A program made the position numbers and the translations under genes. Under the pieces are notes generated by a model, which was not told the DNA's origin, did no database searches, and saw only the letters and a program-made list of their open reading frames with translations. Of a DNA stretch of 47,432 nt, positions 17,588 through 26,717 are shown one piece after another. The stretch is from Actinobacteria bacterium Ga0077560. Lineage in GTDB: Bacteria > Actinomycetota > Thermoleophilia > Miltoncostaeales > Miltoncostaeaceae. Position 1 is the stretch's first letter. Every line of letters begins with the position of its first letter. The stretch lies in NCBI GenBank assembly GCA_001464275.1, contig LNFL01000151.1, forward strand, positions 1-47,432, given 5' to 3'.

Positions 17588-18426
17588 GCGTCGCCCGCGG
17601 CCGGGTGGGCGAGGGCGCCCGCCTCGGCCAGCAGCCGCCGCGCCGTGTCCAGCGGCACCTCCATGATCCCCGCGACCTCCGCGGTGGCCAGCGGGTACGG
17701 CGCCCACTCCAGCACCTCCGCGACGCCACCGGGCTCGGGGCGGGGGACGACGTCCGGGGCGACGTTCGCCACCAGCACCTCGTACACGCGTGCGGGCTGG
17801 AAGCCCGGGGAGTCCAGGCGGCGACCCCCCGAGGTGATGATGTAGCTGGGGCACGTGTACCGCCAGCCACCCTCCGGCGTGCGCGCCAGACGCTCGGCCA
17901 TGGCCAGCGCGGGCGGCGCGGGGGAACGCGCCTCGGCCATGTCGGCGGCGAGCGCCTCGGCGGCGGCGGGCGATTCGGACCACATCGCCACGTCCTTCGC
18001 CGACAGGCCCGCCTCCTCCGCGGCCCGGGCGATCGTCCCGGGCTCGTCGATGAGCAGCCCCTCGCTCATGCCCAGCACCCGCAGGCGCCGCAGCAGGCGG
18101 GCGGCCCCCTCGGGGTCGCGCAGCCGCACCCCCACCACCGCGCGGCAGGCCGTCACCGTGACCAGGTGCCGGGCCGGCTCGGCGGTCGTGATGGGCATCC
18201 CGAAGCGGGCGGCGATCATCTCCCGCCCCGCCGCCAGCTGGGCGGTGGTGATGCCACGGGCGGCGTACTCGTCGGGCGAGCTGGACAGGCCGACCATCCG
18301 GTGGTGAAGCTCGACGTGGGGGCCGTACCGCCACATCAGGCGCAGGCGTGCCGGCTCCGACGAGAAGTCCCAGGGACAGGCGGGGTCGCCGAAGGCGTCG
18401 ATGTGCACGGTGGGGGAGGAGGTCAT
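17569..18426 (-). CDS. DsbA-family (FrnE-like) protein with a single active-site Cys
   Basis: 285 residues of the thioredoxin-like DsbA/FrnE type: an N-terminal beta strand and DPACPWDFSSEPARL, a helical insertion, the cis-Pro-like segment GGWRYTCPSYIITSGGRRLDSPGF, and a C-terminal helical region. The CxxC site reads C17-P-W-D20, so the second Cys is absent; it cannot work as a normal dithiol oxidase, and may instead be a GST-like or monothiol protein. There is no signal peptide, so it is cytoplasmic. Divergent from the SDR gene, with its own TACCCT box. Confidence 0.85.
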   Translation of the reverse strand: MTSSPTVHIDAFGDPACPWDFSSEPARLRLMWRYGPHVELHHRMVGLSSSPDEYAARGITTAQLAAGREMIAARFGMPITTAEPARHLVTVTACRAVVGVRLRDPEGAARLLRRLRVLGMSEGLLIDEPGTIARAAEEAGLSAKDVAMWSESPAAAEALAADMAEARSPAPPALAMAERLARTPEGGWRYTCPSYIITSGGRRLDSPGFQPARVYEVLVANVAPDVVPRPEPGGVAEVLEWAPYPLATAEVAGIMEVPLDTARRLLAEAGALAHPAAGDAYWSAG

Positions 18427-18433
18427 GCCGGAC

Positions 18434-18439
18434 AGGGTA
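18434..18439 (-). promoter_or_regulatory. -10-like hexamer of the DsbA-like gene
   Basis: TACCCT on the minus strand, 7 nt before the ATG at 18424-18426; leaderless geometry. A 9-bp hairpin (18456-18464 with 18469-18477) lies between it and the divergent promoter. Confidence 0.45.
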
Positions 18440-18482
18440 CGCGCGGTGCCGGGTCCCCGCCCCGCCCGCGGGGCGGGCGACG

Positions 18483-18488
18483 TACGAT
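18483..18488 (+). promoter_or_regulatory. -10-like hexamer of the SDR gene
   Basis: TACGAT, 7 nt before the ATG at 18496; leaderless geometry. Confidence 0.5.
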
Positions 18489-18495
18489 CCCCCGC

Positions 18496-19167
18496 ATGGA
18501 GATCGACGGCGCACGGGTGCTGGTGGCGGGGGCGAGCGGCGGCATGGGCGGCGCCCTGGCGCGGGAGCTGGCGGACCGCGGCGCCCGGTTGGCGGTGAGC
18601 GGGCGCCACCCGGGGCGGCTCGCGGCGATCGCCACCGCGACCGGTGGTGTCGCGCTGGTGCGCGACCTCACCGAGCCCACCGGTCCCGAGCAGCTGGTCG
18701 CTCAGGCGGCGGACGCCCTGGGCGGGCTCGACGCCGTCGTGTGCGCCGCCGGGGTGGTCGCCTTCGGGCCGGTCACCGAGCTGGACGACCGCGTGCTCAC
18801 CCAGCTCTTCAACGTCAACACGCTCGCGCCCATCCGGCTCAGCCGGGCGGCCCTCGGCGCGCTGGGCGAGGGCGGCGCGATCGTGAACGTCTCGGCGATC
18901 GTGGCGGACATGCCCACCGCCGGGATGGCCGCCTACTCGGCCAGCAAGGCGGCGCTCACCGCGTTCGACGCGGCGCTGCGCCGGGAGGCCCGCCGCGCGC
19001 GCGTGCACGTGCTGGACGTGCGGCCCCCGCACACCGAGACGGGCCTCACCGAACGCCCCCTGGCGGGCGAACCGCCGCGGCTGGCGCAGGGCCGGGAGCC
19101 GGCCGATATCGCCCGGCGGATCGTGGACGCGCTCGCGGCCGACGCCGCCGAGGCCGACCTGGGCTAG
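18496..19167 (+). CDS. Short-chain dehydrogenase/reductase
   Basis: 223 residues, a compact classical SDR. The cofactor loop is GASGGMGGALA; GRHPGRL after it suggests NADP preference through the basic residue. NNAG is replaced by CAAGVV. The catalytic residues are S in VNVSAIV, and Y and K in YSASKAA (YxxxK). The tail is short. It starts 7 nt after a TACGAT box. The substrate is unknown; neighbours give no pathway. Confidence 0.9.
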   Translation: MEIDGARVLVAGASGGMGGALARELADRGARLAVSGRHPGRLAAIATATGGVALVRDLTEPTGPEQLVAQAADALGGLDAVVCAAGVVAFGPVTELDDRVLTQLFNVNTLAPIRLSRAALGALGEGGAIVNVSAIVADMPTAGMAAYSASKAALTAFDAALRREARRARVHVLDVRPPHTETGLTERPLAGEPPRLAQGREPADIARRIVDALAADAAEADLG

Positions 19168-19249
19168 CGCTCAAGCGGCCGGCCGCCGGTGCCGACCTAG
19201 GGACAGCGGCACATTTCGTACGCTCCCGAACGCCGCCGGTGCCCTGCGC

Positions 19250-20689
19250 ATGAACCTCCCCGACGCGGCCCCCGGCCGTGTGCTCCTCGCGGAGCCCAGC
19301 ACGCTGGTCTCGACCGTGGTCTCGCGCGTCCTCGGTGGTGCGGGGCATCGCGTCGCGATGGCCGCGGATGCCGCGGAGGTGCTCGCCGTGCTGCGGGACG
19401 GCGGGGCGGACATGCTCATCACCGCCTGGGAGATCCCGGGCGTCGCGGATGCCGGGGAGCTGTGCCGGACGATCCGGGCGGACGCCGCCCTCACCGCGAC
19501 GCCGGTCATCGTCCTGACCGCCCACGGCGACACCTCCGGCCTGGTGGCGGCCCTGCACGCCGGCGCCGACGACCACGTCGCCAAGCCGTTCGTGCCCGAG
19601 GAGCTCGTGGCCCGCGTGGCCGCGGCGATGCGGATCGTCCGGCTCGAGCGCGAGCGGTCGGCGGTGATGGAGGAGCTGCGCGCCCGCGAGGCGGCGCACC
19701 GCGAGATGGCCCACGAGCAGGCGTCGCTGCGCCGCGTCGCCGCGACCGTCGCGTCGGCCCGCACGCCGGAGGAGGTCTTCTCGCTCGTGGCCCGCGAGGT
19801 GGCGGGCCTGCTGGGCTGCGAGGGCGGTGGTGTCGCGCGCTTCGACGGTGACGCGGCCGTGCTGGTGGGCGCCCACTCCGCGGAGGAGGGCTTCGAGAGC
19901 TGGGTGGGGATGCCCCTCGACCTGGCCGAGCACTGGGTCACCGCGGACGTGCTGCGCACCGGCGCGCCCGCGCGCCTGGACGACTACGGCGATGGCGCCA
20001 CCGAGCACGCCCGCCGCTCGTCGGTGGCGGCGCCCATCCGCGTCGGCGGCCGCCTGTGGGGGACCGTCGGCGCCGTGAGCACGCGCCCGGAGGGCCTGCC
20101 GGACGGCACCGAGAGCCGGCTGGGCCGCTTCGCGGAGCTGGTGAGCCTGGCCATCGCCAACGCGCAGACCCGTCACGAGATCGCCGAGATGGCGCTCCGC
20201 GACCCGCTGACCGGGCTGCACAACCGGCGGGCCTTCGAGGAGCAGCTCGGGCGGCGCGTGGCGCACGCCCTGCGGCACGACGCCCCGCTGGCCATGGTCA
20301 TCCTCGACATCGACCACTTCAAATCGGTGAACGACACCCACGGGCACCAGGTGGGCGACATGGTGCTCATCGAGGTGGCGCACCGCCTGGCCAGGGTCTC
20401 CCGCGAGGAGGAGCCCATCGCGCGGCTCGGCGGCGAGGAGTTCGTGTGGCTCCTGCCCGGCGCGGACGCCGCCGAGGCCGTCCTGGCCGCCGAGCGGGCG
20501 CGCGCGGCGGTGGGCGGTGAGCCCTTCCCGGAGGTCGGCACCGTGACCATCTCGGCGGGCGTCACCGACCTCTCCTGCGGCAAGGACGCCACCGGGCTGT
20601 ACCGCCTCGCCGACCTCGCCCTCTACGGCGCGAAGGCCGACGGGCGCAACCGCGTCGAGGCCTGGACCGCGGAGCGCGCCACCTCCTGA
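19250..20689 (+). CDS. Receiver (degenerate) - GAF - GGDEF diguanylate cyclase
   Basis: 479 residues: receiver-like domain (about 10-125), coiled-coil linker (about 128-165), GAF domain (about 165-305) and GGDEF (about 315-475). The GGDEF site is intact (L393-G-G-E-E-F398) with IDHFKSVNDTHGHQVGD before it, so it should make c-di-GMP. The receiver lacks the phosphoacceptor: LITAWEIPG has A59 where Asp is expected, and the first acidic pair is reduced to E15; K112 of AKPF remains. It thus probably cannot be phosphorylated at the usual site, and control would come through GAF or protein contact. There is no TM helix. Confidence 0.92.
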   Translation: MNLPDAAPGRVLLAEPSTLVSTVVSRVLGGAGHRVAMAADAAEVLAVLRDGGADMLITAWEIPGVADAGELCRTIRADAALTATPVIVLTAHGDTSGLVAALHAGADDHVAKPFVPEELVARVAAAMRIVRLERERSAVMEELRAREAAHREMAHEQASLRRVAATVASARTPEEVFSLVAREVAGLLGCEGGGVARFDGDAAVLVGAHSAEEGFESWVGMPLDLAEHWVTADVLRTGAPARLDDYGDGATEHARRSSVAAPIRVGGRLWGTVGAVSTRPEGLPDGTESRLGRFAELVSLAIANAQTRHEIAEMALRDPLTGLHNRRAFEEQLGRRVAHALRHDAPLAMVILDIDHFKSVNDTHGHQVGDMVLIEVAHRLARVSREEEPIARLGGEEFVWLLPGADAAEAVLAAERARAAVGGEPFPEVGTVTISAGVTDLSCGKDATGLYRLADLALYGAKADGRNRVEAWTAERATS

Positions 20690-20701
20690 CCCGCGGTCAG
20701 G
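20685..20701. terminator. short hairpin spanning two convergent stop codons
   Basis: 7-bp inverted repeat (20685-20691 with 20695-20701) and a 3-nt loop that contains the stop codons of both the diguanylate cyclase and dppF. It may be a weak bidirectional terminator. Confidence 0.4.
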
Positions 20702-21806
20702 CGGTGGCCGCCTCCTCCGCCTGCTCGACGGTCTCGGGGGCCATCGCCTCGGCCGCCGCGATGAGGTCGTCGCCGGGCTCCAGCGGGTACCAGCACGCCA
20801 CCTGATGCCCGGGGGTGATCTCGGCCGCCTGCGGCACCTCGGTGGCGCAGCGCTCCGGCACCACCGCGGGGTCGCCGGAGATGATGCGGGCCTTGGGGCA
20901 CCGCGGGTGGAACGGGCACCCCGCGGGCGGGTTCGCCGGCGACGGGACGTCCCCCTGCAGCACGATGCGCCGCCGGCCGCTGCTGCCGGTGCCGTGGGGC
21001 ACCGCCGAGATGAGCGCCGCGGTGTAGGGGTGCCGGGGGTTCTCGTAGAGCGTGTCGCGGTCCGTGAGCTCCACCAGCCGTCCCAGGTACATCACCGCCA
21101 CGCGGTCCGACACGTGGCGCACCACGCCCAGGTCGTGGCTGATGAACAGGTACGTGAGGGAGTGCTCACGCTGCAGGTCGGTGAGCAGGCTCACGATCTG
21201 CGCCTGGATCGACACGTCGAGGGCCGAGACGGGCTCGTCGCACACGATGAGGCTGGGGTTGAGCGCCAGGGCGCGGGCGATCCCGATGCGCTGCCGCTGG
21301 CCGCCGGAGAACTCGTGCGGGTAGCGGTTGTAGTGCTCCGGGTTGAGCCCGGTCTGCTCCATCAGTTCCTGCACGCGCTTGCGGCGGTCACCCTCGACGT
21401 GGTGGATCCGCAGCGGTGCGCCGATGATCTGGCCCACGCTCTGGCGGGGGTTCAGCGACGCGTACGGGTCCTGGAACACGATCTGCACCCGCCGGCGCAC
21501 GTGCTGCATCGCGCGGCCCGCGAGGTGCGTGATGTCCTCGCCCTCGAAGTGGATCGACCCGGACGTGGGCTCCAGCAGGCGCGCCATCAGCCGGGCGGTG
21601 GTGGACTTGCCGCAGCCGGACTCGCCCACCAGGCCCAGCGTCTCGCCGGGGGCGATGGACAGGCTCAGGTCCTCCACGGCGTGCACCGCGCCGATCTGCC
21701 GCTGGAAGAGGATCCCGCGGGTGATGGGGAACCGCTTCACCAGGTTCCGGACGGCGACCAGGGGCTCCACGCCGTTCGCGGCGGGCGCGGGGGATTCGGT
21801 GCTCAT
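20697..21806 (-). CDS. dppF: Dipeptide/oligopeptide ABC transporter ATP-binding protein (DppF/OppF type)
   Basis: 369 residues. Walker A GESGCGKST, signature FSGGQRQRIGIA, Walker B LIVCDEP and the switch H in FISHDLG are intact. The C-terminal oligopeptide-transporter extension has PAGCPFHPRCPKA (the Cys cluster of this subfamily). It powers uptake together with DppD. The ATG at 21804-21806 overlaps the dppD stop as ATGA. Last gene of the operon C-A-B-D-F. The peptide specificity is not readable. Confidence 0.93.
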   Translation of the reverse strand: MSTESPAPAANGVEPLVAVRNLVKRFPITRGILFQRQIGAVHAVEDLSLSIAPGETLGLVGESGCGKSTTARLMARLLEPTSGSIHFEGEDITHLAGRAMQHVRRRVQIVFQDPYASLNPRQSVGQIIGAPLRIHHVEGDRRKRVQELMEQTGLNPEHYNRYPHEFSGGQRQRIGIARALALNPSLIVCDEPVSALDVSIQAQIVSLLTDLQREHSLTYLFISHDLGVVRHVSDRVAVMYLGRLVELTDRDTLYENPRHPYTAALISAVPHGTGSSGRRRIVLQGDVPSPANPPAGCPFHPRCPKARIISGDPAVVPERCATEVPQAAEITPGHQVACWYPLEPGDDLIAAAEAMAPETVEQAEEAATA

Positions 21807-22822
21807 GCCACGGGCTCCTGCATGTCGAGGCGCTCCCGGCGGTTCGCGGCCTTCTGGTCGACGCTCAGGTGGCAGGCGTCCGCGTGCCCGCCCCCGCGGT
21901 CGCGCAGGTCCGGCCGCTCCGTGTCGCACGGGGCGAACCGGTAGGGGCACCGCGGGTGGAACGCGCAGCCGGAGGGCACGTGGATGAGCGACGGCGGGGA
22001 GCCCTCGATGGGCACGAGCCGCTCCACCCGCCGGTCCACCCGCGGCACCGAGCTCAGCAGGCCCAGCGCGTAGGGGTGCAGGGGCGCGGTGAACACCTGG
22101 TCCCGGGTGCCCTGCTCGATGGGCCGCCCGGCGTACATGACCATCACGTCCTGGGAGACGTCGGCGACGGTGGCCAGCGAGTGGCTGATGAGGGCCACGC
22201 CGATGTTGAGCCGCTGCTTGAGCTCGTCGATGACCTCGAGGATCTGGGCCTGCACGGTCACGTCGAGCGCGGTGGTGGGCTCGTCGGCGATGAGCAAGTC
22301 GGGATCGAGCACCAGCGCCATGGCGATCATCGCCCGCTGACGCATGCCGCCCGAGAACTCGTGCGGGTACTGCCGGGCGCGCTGCTCGGGGGCGGGAATC
22401 CCGACCAGGCGCAGCGCCTCGACCGCGCGCGCCCGCGCGTCCCCCTTGCTCACGCTGCGGTGCGCCAGGATCGCCTCGGCGATCTGGTCGCCCACCCGGT
22501 ACATGGGGTGCATCGAGGTCATCGGGTCCTGGAAGATCATCCCGATGCGGTCGCCGCGGATGTGCCGCAGCTCATCGTTGGTGGCCTCCAGCAGGTTCCG
22601 TCCCTCGAAGAGCACCTCGCCCGAGACGATCGCGCTCTTGCGGTTGATGAGGCCCATCACGGTGAGGAACGTGATGCTCTTGCCCGACCCCGACTCGCCG
22701 ACGACGCCCAGCGTGTGGCCCCGTTCGACCGTGAAGCTCACGCCGTCCACGGCCTTCACCACGCCGTCCGCGGTGGGGAAGTGGACCCTCAGGTCGCGGA
22801 CCTCCAGCAGCACGTCGCTCAC
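21803..22822 (-). CDS. dppD: Dipeptide/oligopeptide ABC transporter ATP-binding protein (DppD/OppD type)
   Basis: 339 residues. Walker A GESGSGKS, signature FSGGMRQRAMIA, Walker B LLIADEPTTALD and the switch H in LISHSLA are intact, with the C-terminal PSGCAFHPRCPYRFAPC cluster. The GTG start at 22820-22822 overlaps the permease stop as GTGA. A much longer open frame extends upstream but only through the permease gene. Pairs with DppF to form the nucleotide-binding dimer. Confidence 0.93.
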   Translation of the reverse strand: MSDVLLEVRDLRVHFPTADGVVKAVDGVSFTVERGHTLGVVGESGSGKSITFLTVMGLINRKSAIVSGEVLFEGRNLLEATNDELRHIRGDRIGMIFQDPMTSMHPMYRVGDQIAEAILAHRSVSKGDARARAVEALRLVGIPAPEQRARQYPHEFSGGMRQRAMIAMALVLDPDLLIADEPTTALDVTVQAQILEVIDELKQRLNIGVALISHSLATVADVSQDVMVMYAGRPIEQGTRDQVFTAPLHPYALGLLSSVPRVDRRVERLVPIEGSPPSLIHVPSGCAFHPRCPYRFAPCDTERPDLRDRGGGHADACHLSVDQKAANRRERLDMQEPVA

Positions 22823-23784
22823 TGGTACCGAACCCGGGGATCGAGGATGGCGTACAGGATGTCGGCGATGAGGCTGAACAGGCTCACCGCGATGGCCACC
22901 AGCACGGTCACCGCGAGCGTGACCGGCAGGTCGTTGTTCTGGGCGGCCACCAGCAGCCAGTTGCCCAGGCCCTGCAGGTTGAACACCGTCTCGGTGACGA
23001 TGGTGCCGCCCACCAGGACCCCCAGGTCGATGGCCAGCAGCGTGATGACGGGCGTGATCCCGGTGCGCAGCTCGTGCTTGAGCACGATGCGGCGCTCCGA
23101 GAGCCCCTTGGCCCGCGCGGTGCGGATGTAGTCCTCGGTCATGACGTCGATCATGTTGCCGCGCACCACCCGCGCGTAGATGGCCGCGAACAGCAGCGCC
23201 AGGACCATCCACGGCAGGATCATGTGGCTGAACCAGGCCCCGGGATCGCTCCCGAAGGACACGTAGCCGGTGCCCGGAAGCCAGCCCAGCTTCTTCCAGA
23301 ACACGTAGAGCGACAGCAGGCCCAGCCAGAACACCGGCGCCGAGACGAAGAACAGCGCCGTGCCCATCGATATTCGGTCCAGGGCGCTGCCGCGCCGCAG
23401 CGCGGAGATCACCCCCACCGGGATGCCGATGGCCAGCCACAGCAGCGCCCCGCCGATGATCAGGGTGATCGTCACCTGGGCGCGCTGCACCAGCTCCGGT
23501 TTGACCGCCTGCTTGGTCTGGAAGGACTTGCCCAGTCCCGGCCAGCCGTACTCGTCACCGGTGACCAGGCGCTCGAGGAACAGGCCGTACTGCTCCGGGA
23601 CGCTCTTGTCGAGCCCGAGCGACTCCTTGACCTCCTGGATCAGCTCGGGCGTGGGGCTCTTGCCGGCGAACCGCAGCGCCGGGTCGCCCTTCGGCATCAC
23701 GAAGAAGATCACGAACGTGAGCAGCGTGACGAGCACCACGACCAGGACGGTCCACAGCAGTCGTCTGATGATGTAGCGGCCCAT
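22819..23784 (-). CDS. dppB: Dipeptide/oligopeptide ABC transporter permease (DppB/OppB type)
   Basis: 321-residue inner-membrane permease. The N-terminus RYIIRRLLWTVLVV is the classic OppB entry helix; six TM helices can be traced, and the cytoplasmic EAA-loop region is DYIRTARAKGLSERRIVLKHELR. Length is normal. It follows the solute-binding protein gene by 67 bp and overlaps dppD. Confidence 0.93.
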   Translation of the reverse strand: MGRYIIRRLLWTVLVVVLVTLLTFVIFFVMPKGDPALRFAGKSPTPELIQEVKESLGLDKSVPEQYGLFLERLVTGDEYGWPGLGKSFQTKQAVKPELVQRAQVTITLIIGGALLWLAIGIPVGVISALRRGSALDRISMGTALFFVSAPVFWLGLLSLYVFWKKLGWLPGTGYVSFGSDPGAWFSHMILPWMVLALLFAAIYARVVRGNMIDVMTEDYIRTARAKGLSERRIVLKHELRTGITPVITLLAIDLGVLVGGTIVTETVFNLQGLGNWLLVAAQNNDLPVTLAVTVLVAIAVSLFSLIADILYAILDPRVRYQ

Positions 23785-23851
23785 CCACGCTCCTCACGTG
23801 CGTCCGGCGCGGGCGGGGCGCCCGGAGGCGCCCCGCCGCGACCGGCTCAGG

Positions 23852-25729
23852 TCACTTCTGCTTCGACGGGTCCACCGCGACGTGGGCGTATGCCGCCTCG
23901 CCGGAGAACTGGTCGTAGTCCCACTTCGTCACCGCCGGCCCGAGCAGGGTCGTGTTGTTGACGTGGAGGTACGGCACCCACGGAACGACCTCTTCCATGA
24001 GCTTCTTGTCGAGCGCCGCCCAGCAGTCGCTGCGGGCGTTCCCGACCTCCTCGGAGCACTTGTCGATGTCCGCGTCGACGGACGGCACGCCGCCCTTCGG
24101 GTAGTCGATCTTGAACTCCTTGGCCTGCGCGGCCGTGAGGCCCACCAGCGCGTAGCCGCTGTTGCCGGTCGGCAGGATGTTCCGGCCGTCGAACAGCACC
24201 ATGAACGTGCTGGCGTCGGGGTAGTCCTTGCCCCAGCCGGCGTTGGAGCCCGCCTGGATGCGGTTCGCGATCACGCCGCTCGACTCGTAGGCCGGGCCGG
24301 TCGGCAGCTCGCGCACCTTGACCGTGATGCCGATCTTCCCGAGCGCGTCACGGATGATCGGGGTCATCTTCACGTACGGGTCGATGCTGCGGTTCATGAA
24401 CAGCACGTCCTTGCACGCGTCCGCGTCGCAGACGCCGTCCTTGTCGGTGTCGTACGCCGAGGCCTTCATGGCCTCCTGCGCCTTCGCGAGGTCGCCGGCG
24501 CTGTTCTCGGTGGCGTACGGGTCGTAGCCGTCGAGGGCGGTCGAGCCGGGGTACAGCGTGGCCGGCGCGATGTGCGTGGCGATCTCACCGTAGAACGGGC
24601 CGCCCCAGGCCTTGCGCAGGGCGTCCTTGTCCATGATCCAGTTCACGGCCTTGCGCACGTTCACATCGTCGAACGGCGCCTCGGCGAGGTTCATGTAGAT
24701 GTAGTTCGTGCGGTCGTCCTGATTGCCCTTGAGACGGTCCTTGAGGGCGTCGTCGCCGCTGTAGCGCCGCGCGACGTCCGGGGGAACCGCGTCGACCGAG
24801 TCCTCGTACTCACCGGCCTCGATCTTGTCGAAGATGTCCTTGTCGTTCGTGTTGATGATGAACTCGAAGCCGTCCGGCAGCGCCTCGCGCCGCTCGGTGC
24901 TGTCGGTCGCGGCGTCGTAGTTCGGGTTCCGCACCAGGCTGAGCTGCTTGGTGGGGTTGAAGCCGCTGATGGGCTTCATGGTCTTGCAGCTGGTGATGTC
25001 CAGCGCGTCGCTGCCCTTGATCATGTAGGGCCCCGAGGCGATCAGGTACCGGCCGTATTCACCGGCCTTGGTGAAGCAGCCCGCGACCTCCTTCGGGAAC
25101 GGCCCGGTCGCCGGCATGGCCAGGCGGAACGGGAAGTCGCCGACGGGCTTGGTCGTCTTGAAGACGATCGTCGAGTCGTCCGGCGTGGTGATGCCGGCGA
25201 TGGTCTTGGCCTTGCCGTCCTTGAACTCGGCCATGCCGACGATGTCGTTGTAGTAGAAGCCGTACTGCGCCACCACGGACCCGGTGCCGATGCGCTCGAA
25301 GGCGTAGGCGATGTCCTTGCTGGTGACCTCGCGGTTCACCGGCGGGGCGAACTTGACGCCCTTCTTGATCTTGAACGTCCAGGTCGTGCCGCCGTCGGTG
25401 GCCTCCGGGATCGCCTCGGCGAGGTCCGGGAGGACCTCGGAGCCCGCGGCCCCTTCGGTGTGGCGGTAGCCGGTCAGCTGACGGGTGAGCAGGTTCGAGT
25501 ACAGCCCCCACGCCCAGCCGAGGTATTCACCGCTGGGGTCGAACCCGCCGTTGAAGCCGAAGTCGGTGGTCCCGACCCGGTAGATCCCGCCCTTGGCGGC
25601 GGCGGTGTCGCCCCCGCCGTCGGTGTCGCTGTCGCCGGAGTCGTCGCCTCCGCATGCGGCGAGGCCCAGAGAGCCCGCCAGCACCAGCGCCCCGAGCAGG
25701 GCCCAGGTCCCCTTCTTCCGGGGTCTCAT
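23852..25729 (-). CDS. dppA: Dipeptide/oligopeptide ABC transporter solute-binding lipoprotein
   Basis: 625 residues, SBP_bac_5 family. The signal sequence ends in LAAC with lipidated C26, followed by an acidic Gly/Ser/Asp linker. Family segments include the early WAWGLYSNLLTR, LPDLAEAIPEA.. and TWTFKIKKGVKFAPP strands. It binds peptide (or another oligomeric ligand) outside the membrane and delivers it to DppBC. AAGGAGG lies 10 nt before the ATG at 25727-25729, the strongest ribosome-binding site I saw, fitting the need for excess binding protein. It is placed between dppC and dppB, an uncommon order. Confidence 0.94.
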   Translation of the reverse strand: MRPRKKGTWALLGALVLAGSLGLAACGGDDSGDSDTDGGGDTAAAKGGIYRVGTTDFGFNGGFDPSGEYLGWAWGLYSNLLTRQLTGYRHTEGAAGSEVLPDLAEAIPEATDGGTTWTFKIKKGVKFAPPVNREVTSKDIAYAFERIGTGSVVAQYGFYYNDIVGMAEFKDGKAKTIAGITTPDDSTIVFKTTKPVGDFPFRLAMPATGPFPKEVAGCFTKAGEYGRYLIASGPYMIKGSDALDITSCKTMKPISGFNPTKQLSLVRNPNYDAATDSTERREALPDGFEFIINTNDKDIFDKIEAGEYEDSVDAVPPDVARRYSGDDALKDRLKGNQDDRTNYIYMNLAEAPFDDVNVRKAVNWIMDKDALRKAWGGPFYGEIATHIAPATLYPGSTALDGYDPYATENSAGDLAKAQEAMKASAYDTDKDGVCDADACKDVLFMNRSIDPYVKMTPIIRDALGKIGITVKVRELPTGPAYESSGVIANRIQAGSNAGWGKDYPDASTFMVLFDGRNILPTGNSGYALVGLTAAQAKEFKIDYPKGGVPSVDADIDKCSEEVGNARSDCWAALDKKLMEEVVPWVPYLHVNNTTLLGPAVTKWDYDQFSGEAAYAHVAVDPSKQK

Positions 25730-25751
25730 GACGTCATGTCCTCCTTGGTGG

Positions 25752-26717
25752 TCACCGGTCCGCCTTCGGATCGAGCGCATCACGCAGCCCGTCTCCCAGC
25801 AGGTTGAACGCAAGCACGGTCAGCAGGAGGAAGATGCCCGGGAAGAGCATCAGCCACCATGCGACGTCGAAGATGTCGGAGGCGTCGCTGATCATGCGGC
25901 CCCACGACGGGGTGGAGTCGGGAACGCCGAGCCCCAGGAACGACAGGTACGCCTCGAACAGGATGTTCTGGGGTACCAGCAGCGAGGCGTAGACGATGAT
26001 CACCGACACCAGGTTGGGGAGGATCTCCCGGAACATGATCGTGAGGTCGCCCGCGCCCACGGAGCGGCTCGCCTCGACGAACTCCCGCTCCCGCAGCGAC
26101 AGCACGGCGCCGCGGACGATCTTCGCGACGTAGGGCCAGCTGAACAGGGCGATCACGATGATCACCAGGGTCAGCCCGGGCTGGACGGTCCCGCCGAAGC
26201 ACCCCTCGCGGGAACTCCCGCAGGCGGTCACGATGCCGATCGCGAACAGCAGCAGCGGCAGGGACAGGACGATGTCGGCCGTCCGCGAGATGAGCGTGTC
26301 GATCACCCCGCCGCGGTAGCCGGCGATGAGCCCGAGGGTCACGCCGATGAGCACGGCGACCCCGGTGGCGACCACGCCCACGATGAGCGACACCCGGGCC
26401 CCGTAGGCGATCCGGACCAGCACGTCGCGGCCGGATCCGTCGGCCCCGAACCAGAAGGAGCCGTTCGGGCCCTTCGGCAGCCCGAAGTCGTCGGTCATGT
26501 CGCGGAACAGCTCGTTGGGCCCATGTCCGCTGATGGTCGCGATGAGCGGCGCCGCGAACGCCAGGATCACCAGCAGCCCGATGAAGACCAGCGACGCCAT
26601 CGCCCAGCGGTCGCGCCGGAAGCGCATGAGGAACAGCTGCCACGGCGTGCGGGCCTGGACGTCCCGCTGCTCCAGGACGATCGGCTCCTCGCCGCCGGTG
26701 ACGGGCGCCGTGGTCAG
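25752..26717 (-). CDS. dppC: Dipeptide/oligopeptide ABC transporter permease (DppC/OppC type), probable CTG start
   Basis: Inner-membrane permease with the OppC layout: N-terminal TM, extracytoplasmic region, then HFGTDxxGRD-like FWFGADGSGRDVLVRIAYG, five more TM helices and the loop EFVEASRSVGAGDLTIMFREILPNL. The first ATG (26627) starts inside the conserved FRRDRWAMASL entry, giving 291 residues. The frame stays open upstream, and TPWQLFLM just before looks like family sequence. No ATG, GTG or TTG exists there, but CTG at 26715-26717 has GGAG 8 nt upstream and gives 321 residues, normal for DppC. First gene of the operon. Confidence 0.85.
   Translation of the reverse strand: MTTAPVTGGEEPIVLEQRDVQARTPWQLFLMRFRRDRWAMASLVFIGLLVILAFAAPLIATISGHGPNELFRDMTDDFGLPKGPNGSFWFGADGSGRDVLVRIAYGARVSLIVGVVATGVAVLIGVTLGLIAGYRGGVIDTLISRTADIVLSLPLLLFAIGIVTACGSSREGCFGGTVQPGLTLVIIVIALFSWPYVAKIVRGAVLSLREREFVEASRSVGAGDLTIMFREILPNLVSVIIVYASLLVPQNILFEAYLSFLGLGVPDSTPSWGRMISDASDIFDVAWWLMLFPGIFLLLTVLAFNLLGDGLRDALDPKADR

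Noticed and set aside
17368..19167. 599-residue open frame crossing the SpoU, DsbA-like and SDR genes
   Set aside because: The SDR is real only from 18496. The upstream part is Arg/Pro-rich shadow sequence antisense or out of frame to two clear genes.
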